Shown: positions 28,790 through 37,327, counted from the stretch's first letter. The stretch: 64,000 nucleotides of DNA from Halomonas sp. SpR1 (GCF_031010175.1 NZ_JAUAMB010000003.1:124001-188000), one strand, 5' to 3'. Numbers and translations are program-made. The notes: generated by a model from the letters alone, not told the origin.

Positions 28790-28807
28790 TTAATCGAGAA
28801 GAAAAAC

Positions 28808-28980
28808 GTGAAATTTAAATCAGTTCGTACCTTAATCGCTACCCTGGTGGGGGCCTGCCTACTGCTGGTCGTCGCCGCCCTCGTGGTTTTCTCGGTCATG
28901 GCCAACGCCCGTTCCCAGGCGCTGGCTGGTCAAGGATGAAACGCAGGAGCTGCTGGAGCGCAATATCGAGGCACGCCTGA
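28808..28980 (+). pseudogene. 5' remnant of a fourth MCP gene, frameshifted
   Basis: It starts at a GTG (28808) with [15 protein letters not shown], like the neighbouring receptors. After SQALA a duplicated CTGG shifts the frame and a TGA follows (28937). The expected downstream codons ([19 protein letters not shown]) continue in another frame to about 28980, where the DNA switches to an aapP fragment. Confidence 0.9.
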
Positions 28981-29025
28981 AGGCGGCCAGCAGCAGCGTG
29001 TGGCGATTGCACGCTCACTGTGTAT
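28981..29025 (+). pseudogene. 45-bp remnant of an aapP-like ABC ATPase gene
   Basis: This segment encodes [14 protein letters not shown], the ABC signature, and matches aapP 23515-23559 with only about three differences, all synonymous. It is fused to the tail of the palindromic repeat that precedes ridA copy B, so it marks the left part of a duplicated aapP-repeat-ridA-phosphatase unit. Confidence 0.8.
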
Positions 29026-29096
29026 TAGCGCGGCGATCTTGGGGTTAGCCTGCCACTACAAGCAAGATTGCTTCGTCGCAGGCTCCTCGCAACGAC
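29026..29096. repeat. Left-truncated copy of the palindromic repeat before ridA copy B
   Basis: It aligns with 23949-24019 (TAGCGCGGCGATCTTGGGG to CTCGCAACGAC) with few changes. The left arm is replaced by the aapP remnant. Confidence 0.75.
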
Positions 29097-29120
29097 ATGA
29101 TTCAAAAGCAGGATACACGC

Positions 29121-29513
29121 ATGATTGAAAAGCTATTCATTGACCGCGCCCCTCAGCCGATTGCGCCCTTCTCCCATGCCTGCCGAGTCGGTGATCTGGT
29201 ATTTATCACAGGGCAAATGCCAACGGTGCCTGAGACCAACGAAATGCTATTGGGCACGTTTACCGAACAGACACACCGAGTCATGCAGAACCTGGCCATT
29301 GTGCTTGAAGAAGTGGGCAGCGCATTTGAGTACGTGGTGCAGTCACGGGTGTTTATTACCAATATGGGCCACTTCGATGAAGTCAATAAGGTCTACGCCA
29401 GCTACTTCCCCCAGCCGCTGCCCACGCGCACCTGCATTGGCGTGACCGGCTTAGCTGGCGGTGCCGATGTGGAAGTCGATATGATTGCCTGGATACCGCC
29501 CAGCAAGGACTAA
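29121..29513 (+). CDS. RidA family reactive-intermediate deaminase, copy B
   Basis: The product is 130 residues, identical to copy A (24043) except at the C-terminus (PPSKD). AGGA is 8 bases upstream. It keeps the same substrate-binding Arg in PTRTCIGV. A stem-loop separates it from the convergent, intact histidine phosphatase, so this copy has the undisturbed 3' context and copy A the rearranged one. Synonymous differences are confined to a handful of positions. This points to a recent duplication or ongoing gene conversion. Confidence 0.93.
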   Translation: MIEKLFIDRAPQPIAPFSHACRVGDLVFITGQMPTVPETNEMLLGTFTEQTHRVMQNLAIVLEEVGSAFEYVVQSRVFITNMGHFDEVNKVYASYFPQPLPTRTCIGVTGLAGGADVEVDMIAWIPPSKD

Positions 29514-29518
29514 GACAC

Positions 29519-29561
29519 CTCTGATTAACTATTACGCTTGGCCATACAGCGTTAATCAGAG
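29519..29561. terminator. Bidirectional stem-loop between ridA copy B and the phosphatase gene
   Basis: An 11-bp stem CTCTGATTAAC / GTTAATCAGAG encloses a 21-base loop between two convergent stops. There is no T run. Copy A of the unit lacks this segment. Confidence 0.55.
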
Positions 29562-29565
29562 ACCC

Positions 29566-30159
29566 CTAAGCACCTACCTGAGTAATACTGGCTGGCAGTA
29601 ACGCCGTCTGTTCGCGGTGCTGGGTAAGCGGTTTATTAGCCAGCGCCGTGAGCAGAATTTGCAGCGGATCACCATGGCTCACCAGCAGGATAGTTTCGTC
29701 GTCTTCCTGTTGTTCCAGGTCAGCTATTACGGCCTGCATTCGGTGGGCCACCGCGCTTAATGCTTCTACCTGATGCTCAGTATGCTCGGCATCTTCAGCG
29801 TCTAACGCCCATATGCTGGGATAACGAGCATCACTCTGCCCCTCCAACTCGCCAAAGTAGCGCTCGCGGAGTCGCGTATCCACGCTCGGCAGCAAACTAA
29901 ACCTGGTAGCCACGCGAGCGGCGGTTTGAGTTGTCCGTAAGAAGTCCGAATGCACCACGCGGGTGGGCGCTGGCCACTGCCACTCGGCGACAAGTTGGGC
30001 AAGCTGTTGCTCACCCACCTCTGAAAGGCCGAAGTTCTCTATCCCTCTTTCCGGCGAGCTGACGATGATGCCCTGCTGATTAGCCTGACTGTGACCATGG
30101 CGCATTAATAGATAGCGATTGCGCCAACGTGGGAGGGTTTTGTAAAGCTCTATAGACAT
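29566..30159 (-). CDS. Histidine phosphatase (phosphoglycerate-mutase-like) family protein
   Basis: The product is 197 residues. The catalytic motif RHGHSQAN is near residue 19 (LLMRHGHS). The second core is SDFLRTTQTAARVA with an Arg, then the acid-base Glu in RERYFGELEG, and the late His in LLVSHGDP (near 160). The family dephosphorylates small phospho-esters; the substrate here is unknown. AGGAG supports the second ATG (30159) over the first (30162). A 5'-truncated relative lies at 24438-24810. Confidence 0.9.
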   Translation of the reverse strand: MSIELYKTLPRWRNRYLLMRHGHSQANQQGIIVSSPERGIENFGLSEVGEQQLAQLVAEWQWPAPTRVVHSDFLRTTQTAARVATRFSLLPSVDTRLRERYFGELEGQSDARYPSIWALDAEDAEHTEHQVEALSAVAHRMQAVIADLEQQEDDETILLVSHGDPLQILLTALANKPLTQHREQTALLPASITQVGA

Positions 30160-30244
30160 CATTGCTCCTATGAATCGCGATGTTTGACCTATCGCCTAAC
30201 GCTTGCCATGGTTAGGGTACCTTTAAGGACACGGAGGACGTTTG

Positions 30245-30679
30245 ATGATGACAACCTATATTGTGGTAGCCGATGCCGCTCGGGCACGTATCTTCACACG
30301 TGATGCGCTTCATCTGGAAGAGAAGCAAAGCCTGGTACACGCCGAGGGGCGCATGCACGAAGGCGACCTGATTACCGATAGCTCCGGCGCGGACGTACAT
30401 GAATCGACGTCATCCACATCGCGTTCCTCGAACGAAGGGGGTACTGCTTTAAAGCATGAAAATGAGCTGTTCGCCAAGGAAGTCACCCAGTGCCTGTATA
30501 ACGCCCGGGTGAACAACAGCATGGAGAAGCTGATCCTGGTGGCGCCCCCCAAGTTTCTGGGCCTGCTGCGTGACAAGCTGGATCCCCCCACACAGAAGCT
30601 TGTTATCCATACGCTGTCAAAAGACCTCAGCAAAGCGTCACTTGAGGATATCCAGGAGGCCGTTAGCGATCTACGCTAG
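30245..30679 (+). CDS. Host attachment protein family (PF10116-like)
   Basis: The product is 144 residues; GGAGG is 7 bases before the ATG at 30245. The N-terminus TTYIVVADAARARIF and the later EVTQCLYNARVNNSMEKLILVAPPKFLGLLRDKL are the two hallmarks of this family. The fold recalls the central domain of peptide-release-factor-like eRF1/Pelota proteins. In plant-associated bacteria it was named for attachment to host cells, but it is common in free-living species and its molecular role is unknown. It is monocistronic. Confidence 0.88.
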   Translation: MMTTYIVVADAARARIFTRDALHLEEKQSLVHAEGRMHEGDLITDSSGADVHESTSSTSRSSNEGGTALKHENELFAKEVTQCLYNARVNNSMEKLILVAPPKFLGLLRDKLDPPTQKLVIHTLSKDLSKASLEDIQEAVSDLR

Positions 30680-30710
30680 CGATATTTGAAAGCTAATTTT
30701 CACTCAACAT

Positions 30711-30737
30711 TAAAGAAATGGTCGCTCTCGCCGATAG
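30711..30737 (+). promoter_or_regulatory. Sigma-28 (FliA)-type promoter for the MCP at 30969
   Basis: TAAAGAAA (30711-30718), 11 bases, then GCCGATAG (30730-30737). This matches TAAAGTTT-N11-GCCGATAA at 13 of 16 positions. It leaves a leader of about 220 bases. Confidence 0.8.
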
Positions 30738-30807
30738 CTAATAGGTCCTCTTTTTATTTTTACGCTACCTGCGTATTGATAAGCCCCTCGACCTAGAGAG
30801 CGACCAT
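30718..30807. repeat. 12-bp inverted repeat whose left arm is the sigma-28 promoter spacer
   Basis: ATGGTCGCTCTC (30718-30729) is matched exactly by GAGAGCGACCAT (30796-30807), 66 bases away. The left arm fills the gap between the -35 and -10 boxes, so it is DNA rather than transcript. A protein site or a rearrangement scar is possible. Confidence 0.75.
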
Positions 30808-30968
30808 GCTGACAGCTTCAAGACCCCCACCTGTATTACCCCCCCTTACGGCTATAGCTATAGCCTTGATCATTATTGGTCTTGACAACTACCCCACCGA
30901 AAATGGCCGTCTTGTAACGTTCACTACCCTGCCGCCGCCTGCGGTCACCTCGAAGAGACCTGACAATA

Positions 30969-33080
30969 ATGAACTTTAAATCCGTGCGCACCCTCATTGC
31001 CACGCTGGTCGGTGGTTGTATCCTGCTGGTAGTTGCCGCGTTGGTCATCTATTCGGTGATTGCCAATGCGCGTTCCCAGGCACTGGTTGAGAGGCAGACG
31101 AAAGAGCTGCTCGAACGCAATATCGAAGCACGCCTTACGGCGACCGCTACAGCGCAGACCGAAGAAATCAGAGGAGAGCTCGAACACGCGCTGACGCTTG
31201 CCACTAGCCTGGCCAATACCAATGCCATGCTGGGCAAGGAAGACGAAGATGGGCGGCCCTTGATGACCATGAGCCGTCGCGAGCTTTCGTTGCTTGTGCG
31301 CCAAACCGTTATCGATAATCCCGAACTCCTCGACGCTTTTATTGGCTGGGAGCCCAACGCCTTTGGTAATGACGCACTCTTTACCGAGCGTGAAGATCAA
31401 GGTTATGGCCCAGATGGGCGATTTATGCCGTGGTGGTACCGTACCGAAAGCGGCGATATTGAGGTCCTGGCGCTGGGCAGCGATATGGAAAACCAGGAGC
31501 GCGATGCCGATGGCATTCGGCGCGGGGAGTACTATCTATGCACCAAGGAAACAAAGCGTAGCTGTGTTGTCGACCCACACCTCTATGATTATAACGGTGA
31601 GACATTACTGGTCACTTCGTTCAACGCCCCCATCCTGGTAGACGGAGAATTTCGCGGCAGCGCGGGTGTCGATCTGTCGGTCGAATTCATACAGGGGTTG
31701 CTGGAAGAGGCCAATCAATCGCTCTATGACGGTGCCGGGGAAATTGCTTTAATCGCATCCCAAGGCGCCTTGGCGGCTTATACCAGCGCGCCTGACCTAT
31801 TAGGCAAGAGCGCTAAAAATGTGCTGAGCGCTGAACTTCAGGCCGGCATCACCCAAGCTCAGCAAGGGGAGCAGGTACGCAGGCTAGCCACTGATCAGGG
31901 CATGACCGAACTTTACTGGCCCTTCTCTATTGATGAGAGTGGTAACCCCTGGGTATTGATGATTCGACTGCCTGAAAGCGCCGTGCTTGCAGGGCTTAAT
32001 GACTTGCAAGCGCAAATGGAAAGCCAGCGCGAGGCCTCAACACTCGGCATGATTGGCATGGGGTTGGTTATCGCCCTTCTGGGCCTGATCGCCAGTTGGC
32101 TACTGGGAAGCAGCATCTCACGCCCGTTGAAACAATTGGCTAATCGCATGCGTGATATCGCCTCAGGGGAAGGCGATTTAACCCAGCGCCTACCGGTGCG
32201 AGGACGTGACGAAGGGGCAGAGCTGGCGATTCAGTTCAATGCATTTGCGGTCAAGATCCACGATGTACTGGTTGATGTGCGCACAAGCAGTGAGTCGGTT
32301 CACCACGCGGCCAATGAGATCGCCATGGGTGGCCAAGACTTGTCCCGCCGTACCGATAACGCGGCCGCAAGTCTTCAGCAAACGTCCGCGTCGATCGAAG
32401 AAATCACCAGCACGGTTGAACACACGGCGGCGTCCGCCAAAGAAGCCAACAAACTCTCTCAGACCGCGTCAGAGGTAGCCAGAGAAGGTGGCCAAGTCGT
32501 GGCGAATGTGGTCACCACCATGGAGGACATTACTCGCGCGTCAGATAAGATCGGTGAAATCGTCAACTTGATGAACAGCATCTCGTTCCAGACCAATCTG
32601 CTGGCGCTTAACGCCTCAGTGGAAGCAGCCCGGGCTGGCGAGCATGGCCGTGGTTTTGCCGTGGTGGCCGACGAGGTGCGCAAGCTGGCCGGACGTAGCA
32701 GCGATGCCGCCAACGATATTCAAAAGCTGATTGAGGATTCGCAAAGCAAGGTGAACAACGGAACTACGTTGGTGCGTAATGCTGGCACTACCATGCAGCA
32801 GATCGTGGCGCATATCACCCGCGTAACCGATGTCTTGGAGGAGATCAACGCCGCCACCAGCGAGCAAAGCGAAGGTATCAAACAAGTCAACATCGCTGTC
32901 GCAGAGCTGGATCGGATGACCCAGGCGAACGCGGCCATGGTGGAAGAGTCCACGACCGCTGCCGAACAGTTGAAAGAGCAAGCCGATCATTTAGCGGTCA
33001 CCATTGGCAGCTTCAAACTCTCCCAACACCCACCTGCGCCGCTAACGTTAAACTCGCCCAAAGCGCTGGCGTCGTTTTGA
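30969..33080 (+). CDS. Methyl-accepting chemotaxis protein, dCache sensor
   Basis: The product is 703 residues, starting [16 protein letters not shown]. Helix 1 is about residues 8-31. The dCache sensor has [18 protein letters not shown] and [12 protein letters not shown]. Helix 2 is about 362-385, followed by HAMP ([23 protein letters not shown]) and the signalling domain with tip near 540-558. Its sensor is closest to the deleted MCP at 25568 and its signalling half is almost the same as the receptor at 33377, a mosaic suggesting domain exchange. The sensor keeps the C-x7-C pair. It has its own sigma-28-like promoter and no NWETF tail. Confidence 0.93.
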   Translation: MNFKSVRTLIATLVGGCILLVVAALVIYSVIANARSQALVERQTKELLERNIEARLTATATAQTEEIRGELEHALTLATSLANTNAMLGKEDEDGRPLMTMSRRELSLLVRQTVIDNPELLDAFIGWEPNAFGNDALFTEREDQGYGPDGRFMPWWYRTESGDIEVLALGSDMENQERDADGIRRGEYYLCTKETKRSCVVDPHLYDYNGETLLVTSFNAPILVDGEFRGSAGVDLSVEFIQGLLEEANQSLYDGAGEIALIASQGALAAYTSAPDLLGKSAKNVLSAELQAGITQAQQGEQVRRLATDQGMTELYWPFSIDESGNPWVLMIRLPESAVLAGLNDLQAQMESQREASTLGMIGMGLVIALLGLIASWLLGSSISRPLKQLANRMRDIASGEGDLTQRLPVRGRDEGAELAIQFNAFAVKIHDVLVDVRTSSESVHHAANEIAMGGQDLSRRTDNAAASLQQTSASIEEITSTVEHTAASAKEANKLSQTASEVAREGGQVVANVVTTMEDITRASDKIGEIVNLMNSISFQTNLLALNASVEAARAGEHGRGFAVVADEVRKLAGRSSDAANDIQKLIEDSQSKVNNGTTLVRNAGTTMQQIVAHITRVTDVLEEINAATSEQSEGIKQVNIAVAELDRMTQANAAMVEESTTAAEQLKEQADHLAVTIGSFKLSQHPPAPLTLNSPKALASF

Positions 33081-33167
33081 GGGACTAAGGAATGGGCGGT
33101 AGTGCAATGACGCTGCGTTTGCCTCCGGAACGTGATTAAGCTGTCTACCTACCTCTTTATCCGCAGG

Positions 33168-33186
33168 GGCCTCATTTAGAGGCCCT
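33168..33186 (+). terminator. Possible terminator after the MCP at 30969
   Basis: The stem GGGCCTC / GAGGCCC has an ATTTA loop and only a short TT afterwards. It lies 88 bases after the stop and before the next sigma-28-like promoter. Confidence 0.55.
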
Positions 33187-33277
33187 TACGTCATTATCCC
33201 CCTGCATTAACACGGTTTCCTCTGGCGCGTGTTTTATCCCTTACAAGCCTATAACGGCACGAGCTAATGCATACATC

Positions 33278-33304
33278 TAAAGTCGTATCCATCGGTGCCG
33301 ATAG
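33278..33304 (+). promoter_or_regulatory. Sigma-28 (FliA)-type promoter for the MCP at 33377
   Basis: TAAAGTCG (33278-33285), 11 bases, then GCCGATAG (33297-33304). This matches 13 of 16 consensus positions, 72 bases before the start codon. Confidence 0.82.
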
Positions 33305-33376
33305 CATGACAGCAGATGTTACTTACCAAGCGGTCAACTTCTGACCTCATTTTTCCTTAATAGCGAGACTTTATTA

Positions 33377-35239
33377 ATGCTGTCGTCCCTACGCTTGCGC
33401 ATTCTGATGATCACTTTGGTGGTTATCACGCTGGCACTGACCATCAACGCCTCCGTCAGTTATCTGACCTTGCAAGCTCACAACGAGCAGCAGGTAACTC
33501 GGCAACAGGCATCCATCGCACAGGGTAATGCCCTGGCAATTGAAGAGTGGGTGTCTGCCCGTGCCGCGATGCTAGAAGCAGCTCGCGCGCCCGTGATCGA
33601 TAATGCCCCTCTCGAACCCCTAAAACAGTTAGCCGAGTCAGGCGGATTCATAGCGGCCTTTTACGGTCAAACCGATGGCAGCCACCTTTCTTCCGATGGC
33701 TGGATACCACCCAATGACTACGACCCACGCCAGCGCAGCTGGTATCAAGCAGCCATGGATCAGGATAGCACCATCGTTTCGCTGCCCTACGTGGATGCCA
33801 ACAGCAATCGCTTAGTGGTTACCTTTGCCACGCCGGTCAAGCGTGAGGGTCGCCTGTATGGGGTGGTCGGCGGAGATGTGGCGATCGACAGTCTGGTCAA
33901 TCAGGTCAATGCCATTCAGCCGACGCCATCGAGCTTCGCCTTTCTGAGCAGTGGCGGCGAGACGCTGATCGCGCACCCCAACACGGCGCTGACCCTCAAG
34001 CCACTAAGCCAGATCAGTGATACCTTGACCCCCGCCGTTATCGGTCGGCTGAGCGCTACCCAAGATAGCTGGGAAGCTATTCAAGTCGACGGCCAGGATA
34101 AGCGGCTATCAGCGACGCCCATCGCGGGTACCGACTGGGAGCTCGGGATCGCGCTAGACGAACGCGAGGCCACTGCCGGCCTTCGCGCTATCCTTCACTC
34201 GTCTTTGATCACGCTACTGATCATTATCGCCGTTACTGCTCTGCTGCTAAGCCTGTGGCTCAAGCGAACCTTCGCCGGTCTTGAACGAGCCCGGGATGCG
34301 CTGGATGACATCGCTAGTGGCGACGGTGACCTGACCCGCCGACTGCCGGAGCAAGGCCGCGATGAAGTGGCCCAGATGAGCGGTGCTTTCAACCGCTTCG
34401 TGAGCAAAATGGAGGCGGTATTAATCGATGTACGCACCAGCAGTGAATCCGTTCACCATGCCGCCAATGAGATCGCCATGGGCGGACAGGATCTATCCCG
34501 TCGCACCGATAACGCGGCCGCTAGTCTGCAGCAAACCTCTGCATCGATTGAGGAAATCACCAGTACCGTTCAACACACGGCAGCATCCGCAAAAGAAGCC
34601 AACAAGCTTTCTCAGACCGCCTCAGAGGTAGCCAACGAAGGCGGGAAGGTTGTCGCCAACGTAGTCACCACAATGGAAGACATTACCCACGCGTCGGATA
34701 AAATCGGTGAAATTGTCACGCTTATGAACAGCATCTCGTTCCAGACCAATCTGCTGGCACTTAACGCCTCAGTGGAAGCGGCCCGGGCTGGCGAACATGG
34801 CCGTGGTTTTGCCGTGGTGGCCGACGAGGTGCGTAAGCTGGCCGGGCGTAGTAGTGAAGCGGCCAACGATATCCAAAAATTGATTGAAGATTCACAAAGC
34901 AAGGTGAATAACGGCACCACTCTCGTACGCGATGCTGGCGCCACCATGCAGGATATTGTGGCTCACATTACTCGCGTGACCGATGTCCTCGAAGAGATCA
35001 ATGCGGCCACCAGTGAGCAAAGCGAGGGCATCAATCAAGTCAACATCGCTGTTGCAGAGCTGGATCGCATGACCCAGGAGAACGCGGCCATGGTGGAGGA
35101 GTCCACGACCGCTGCCGAGCAGTTGAAAGAGCAAGCCGATCATTTAGCGGTCACCATCGGCAGTTTCAAGCTCTCCCAGCACCCACAGGCGCCGCTGACG
35201 TTAAACTCGCCTAATGCCAAGGCGTTGCCATCGTTTTAA
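33377..35239 (+). CDS. Methyl-accepting chemotaxis protein with dCache amino-acid-sensor signature
   Basis: The product is 620 residues. Helix 1 is about 7-29, the dCache domain about 33-275, helix 2 about 276-296, then HAMP and the signalling hairpin (tip near 455-472). The membrane-distal Cache module carries Y115-x4-R120-x-W122-Y123 (YDPRQRSWY) and D167 (GGDVAID), the residues that bind the amino and carboxyl groups of free amino acids in PctA-type receptors. An L-amino-acid ligand is thus a strong inference, and it fits the nearby aap transporter and ridA genes. The signalling half is nearly the same as in the receptor at 30969. Confidence 0.93.
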   Translation: MLSSLRLRILMITLVVITLALTINASVSYLTLQAHNEQQVTRQQASIAQGNALAIEEWVSARAAMLEAARAPVIDNAPLEPLKQLAESGGFIAAFYGQTDGSHLSSDGWIPPNDYDPRQRSWYQAAMDQDSTIVSLPYVDANSNRLVVTFATPVKREGRLYGVVGGDVAIDSLVNQVNAIQPTPSSFAFLSSGGETLIAHPNTALTLKPLSQISDTLTPAVIGRLSATQDSWEAIQVDGQDKRLSATPIAGTDWELGIALDEREATAGLRAILHSSLITLLIIIAVTALLLSLWLKRTFAGLERARDALDDIASGDGDLTRRLPEQGRDEVAQMSGAFNRFVSKMEAVLIDVRTSSESVHHAANEIAMGGQDLSRRTDNAAASLQQTSASIEEITSTVQHTAASAKEANKLSQTASEVANEGGKVVANVVTTMEDITHASDKIGEIVTLMNSISFQTNLLALNASVEAARAGEHGRGFAVVADEVRKLAGRSSEAANDIQKLIEDSQSKVNNGTTLVRDAGATMQDIVAHITRVTDVLEEINAATSEQSEGINQVNIAVAELDRMTQENAAMVEESTTAAEQLKEQADHLAVTIGSFKLSQHPQAPLTLNSPNAKALPSF

Positions 35240-35243
35240 GGGA

Positions 35244-36170
35244 TTAAGGAATTGGCGGCAACGTAATATCATCGCTGCGCTTGGCGCCGGCTGTCATCTC
35301 ACGGCAAAGGCGCAGGAATTCGCGCACACCGGTGGTGAGGTATTTGTGCCGGTGCCAGATAAACGTGAACTGGCGCTTTAAATCCAACTCCGGCGTGGGC
35401 AGCGGCACCAAGCTCCCGCGCCGAAAAGCATCGCGTAGCGCCAGGCGCGAGACGCAGCCAATCCCCAGACCTGACTCCACGGCGCGCTTAATGCCTTCCG
35501 TATGCTCTAGCTCCAGCAGGGTATTAAAGCGGCTGCGCCGGTGGCGGGCGGCGTGCTCCAGGGTCATGCGCGTACCGGATCCCTCTTCGCGCATTATCCA
35601 GTCCTCGCGCAGCAACTGTTCAAGCTCCAGATGTTCACGGCCCGCCAGCGGATGGCGCGGCGAGCAAAACACGCACAGCTCATCTTCGACCCAAGGCTGG
35701 CTAATAATCATGTCGTCATCGCACTGCCCTTCGATCAGCCCTAAATCCAGCGAGTGCTGACGCACGCCTTCAATAATATGCCGCGTATTGCGCACCGCTA
35801 AACGCACCCGACTGCCGGGGTGACGCTGCATAAAGTCACTGATAAGCAGCGTGGCCAGGTAGTTACCAATGGTCAGCGTGGCCCCCACATCCAGCGACCC
35901 AACCCCCTTCTGCCCCCGTAGAAGCTCTTCGATCTCTTCTCCACGGTCAAGCAGCGCTACCGCTTTGGGCAACAGCTGAAAGCCCAGCGCGTTGAGTTTC
36001 AGGCGTTTGCCGATCCGGTCCAGCAGTTGGCAGTCGAACTGCCGCTCAAGCTCCGCCAGCGCCGTGCTGGTCGCCGACTGCGACATGGCCAGCGCCCGCG
36101 CCGCATGGGATACGCTCTCATGCTGGGCAACCGCCACAAAGACTTCCAACTGCCGCAAGGTGTAGTGCAT
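35244..36170 (-). CDS. LysR-family regulator divergent from fpr (FinR-like)
   Basis: The product is 308 residues. The N-terminal helix-turn-helix (residues 1-60) reads LRQLEVFVAVAQHESVSHAARALAMSQSATSTALAELERQ. A type 2 periplasmic-binding-like effector domain spans about 90-295. In Pseudomonas the LysR gene divergent from fprA is FinR, an activator of fpr under superoxide or iron stress; the position and orientation here are the same. No effector is known. Binding sites are expected in the 180-bp intergenic region, where two dyads occur. Confidence 0.88.
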   Translation of the reverse strand: MHYTLRQLEVFVAVAQHESVSHAARALAMSQSATSTALAELERQFDCQLLDRIGKRLKLNALGFQLLPKAVALLDRGEEIEELLRGQKGVGSLDVGATLTIGNYLATLLISDFMQRHPGSRVRLAVRNTRHIIEGVRQHSLDLGLIEGQCDDDMIISQPWVEDELCVFCSPRHPLAGREHLELEQLLREDWIMREEGSGTRMTLEHAARHRRSRFNTLLELEHTEGIKRAVESGLGIGCVSRLALRDAFRRGSLVPLPTPELDLKRQFTFIWHRHKYLTTGVREFLRLCREMTAGAKRSDDITLPPIP

Positions 36171-36207
36171 AGCGTCTGACCTATATTTGATCTATATCTA
36201 TTTTTCA

Positions 36208-36235
36208 GATAAGCGTTATCAATATAATTCGCTTA
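36208..36235. promoter_or_regulatory. Candidate LysR/FinR operator dyads
   Basis: GATAAGCGTTATC (36208-36220) is a dyad about a central GCG. Overlapping it, AAGCG (36211-36215) and CGCTT (36230-36234) form an inverted repeat 14 bases apart. LysR proteins typically bind such T-N11-A dyads between divergent genes. Confidence 0.5.
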
Positions 36236-36350
36236 ACAGATATAGCACCCTTTGCTTAGACTTGCAGGCAACTTATTTAATAATTTTTATTCTTTTTCAG
36301 AATATGACCGATATGGTTTAGCGCCAGCGTCGGCTACAGGAGAAAACGGC

Positions 36351-37127
36351 ATGAGTAAGTTTGCTCTGGAAGAAGTGCTTAGCGTTCATCACTGGAACGA
36401 TACTCTATTCAGCTTCCGCACCACCCGAGAGCGTAGCCTGCGCTTCAAAACCGGTCAGTTTGTAATGATTGGTTTGGAAGTGAATGGCAAACCGCTGATG
36501 CGCGCTTACTCTATTGCCAGTCCCAACTACGAAGACCACCTGGAGTTCTTCAGCATTAAAGTGCCCGATGGCCCGCTCACGTCACGACTTCAGCACCTGA
36601 AAGTGGGTGACCAGATTATGGTCAGCCGCAAGCCGACAGGCACGCTGGTAACCGACGACCTGCTACCCGGCCGCAACCTGTATATGCTCTCCACCGGTAC
36701 CGGTTTGGCGCCCTTTATGAGCTTGATTCAGGATCCCGAAGTTTATGAACGCTACGAGAAAATCGTACTGGTTCACGGGGTGCGCGAAGTCTCTGAATTG
36801 GCCTACGCCGACTTCATCACCAAAGAGCTGCCAGCCCATGAGTACCTAGGTGAAGATATTGCTGAAAAGCTGGTCTACTACCCGACCGTTACCCGGGAAG
36901 AGTTCCACACCATGGGCCGCCTGACCGACCATATTCGTACGGGTAAGCTGTTTGAAGATACCGGCCTGCCGCCCATCGACCCACGCCAAGACCGCGCGAT
37001 GATCTGTGGCAGCCCCGCCATGCTGGACGATACCAGCGCCCTGCTCGACGAGTTGGGTCTAAATATTTCGCCACGTATGGGCGAGCCGGGCGACTACGTC
37101 ATTGAGCGTGCGTTTGTTGAGAAGTGA
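36351..37127 (+). CDS. fpr: Ferredoxin/flavodoxin-NADP+ reductase Fpr
   Basis: The ATG at 36351 is chosen; AGGAG is 9 bases upstream, and the 33 extra upstream codons do not resemble the family. The product is 258 residues. The FAD-binding motif is RAYSIASPNYEDHLEFF (RxYS near 50), the NADP motif is STGTGLAPFMSL (near 115), and the C-terminus ends YVIERAFVEK, the bacterial subclass where the tail contacts FAD. Fpr moves electrons between NADPH and ferredoxin or flavodoxin for biosynthesis and for iron-sulfur and oxidative-stress repair. The stop lies inside a heptamer repeat. Confidence 0.95.
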   Translation: MSKFALEEVLSVHHWNDTLFSFRTTRERSLRFKTGQFVMIGLEVNGKPLMRAYSIASPNYEDHLEFFSIKVPDGPLTSRLQHLKVGDQIMVSRKPTGTLVTDDLLPGRNLYMLSTGTGLAPFMSLIQDPEVYERYEKIVLVHGVREVSELAYADFITKELPAHEYLGEDIAEKLVYYPTVTREEFHTMGRLTDHIRTGKLFEDTGLPPIDPRQDRAMICGSPAMLDDTSALLDELGLNISPRMGEPGDYVIERAFVEK

Positions 37128-37173
37128 GTAGTGAGTAGTGAGTAGTGAGTAGTGAGTAGTGAGTAGTGAGTAG
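37123..37173 (+). repeat. Seven perfect copies of a 7-bp repeat at the fpr stop
   Basis: AGTGAGT is repeated seven times without error (37123-37171), starting within the last codons of fpr; the first unit contains the fpr TGA. TGA and TAG recur in all three frames because 7 is not a multiple of 3. Confidence 0.97.
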
Positions 37174-37211
37174 ATAAATTCTAGCCGCTTTAATAACTAC
37201 ATCACTAATAC

Positions 37212-37247
37212 AAAGCCCCTGCTGGAGATGATCCGCAGGGGCTTTGT
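37212..37247 (+). terminator. Stem-loop terminator after fpr
   Basis: A perfect 12-bp stem CAAAGCCCCTGC / GCAGGGGCTTTG with a 12-base loop lies between fpr and the convergent PII gene. A weak T run (CTTTGTG) is part of the stem. Confidence 0.75.
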
Positions 37248-37290
37248 GCTGCTGACTACCTACAATTCAACAACTTACTGTTTTTTTCTT

Positions 37291-37327
37291 ACCATTCACC
37301 ATTAACCATTCACAGTTCACAATTCAC
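37291..37327 (-). repeat. Heptamer repeat after the PII gene at 37332
   Basis: On the minus strand, directly after the PII stop, GTGAATT, GTGAACT, GTGAATG, GTTAATG and GTGAATG follow in register (five 7-mers). Like the fpr repeat, this one is rich in TGA and TAA and has period 7, but the unit differs. Confidence 0.88.

Noticed and set aside
23936..29096. Insertion sequence or transposon at the ridA duplication
   Set aside because: No transposase frame, terminal inverted repeats with target duplication, or integrase was found; only small palindromic repeats and gene fragments are present.
37123..37173. CRISPR-like array
   Set aside because: The repeat is a 7-bp head-to-tail unit without spacers and no cas gene is present.
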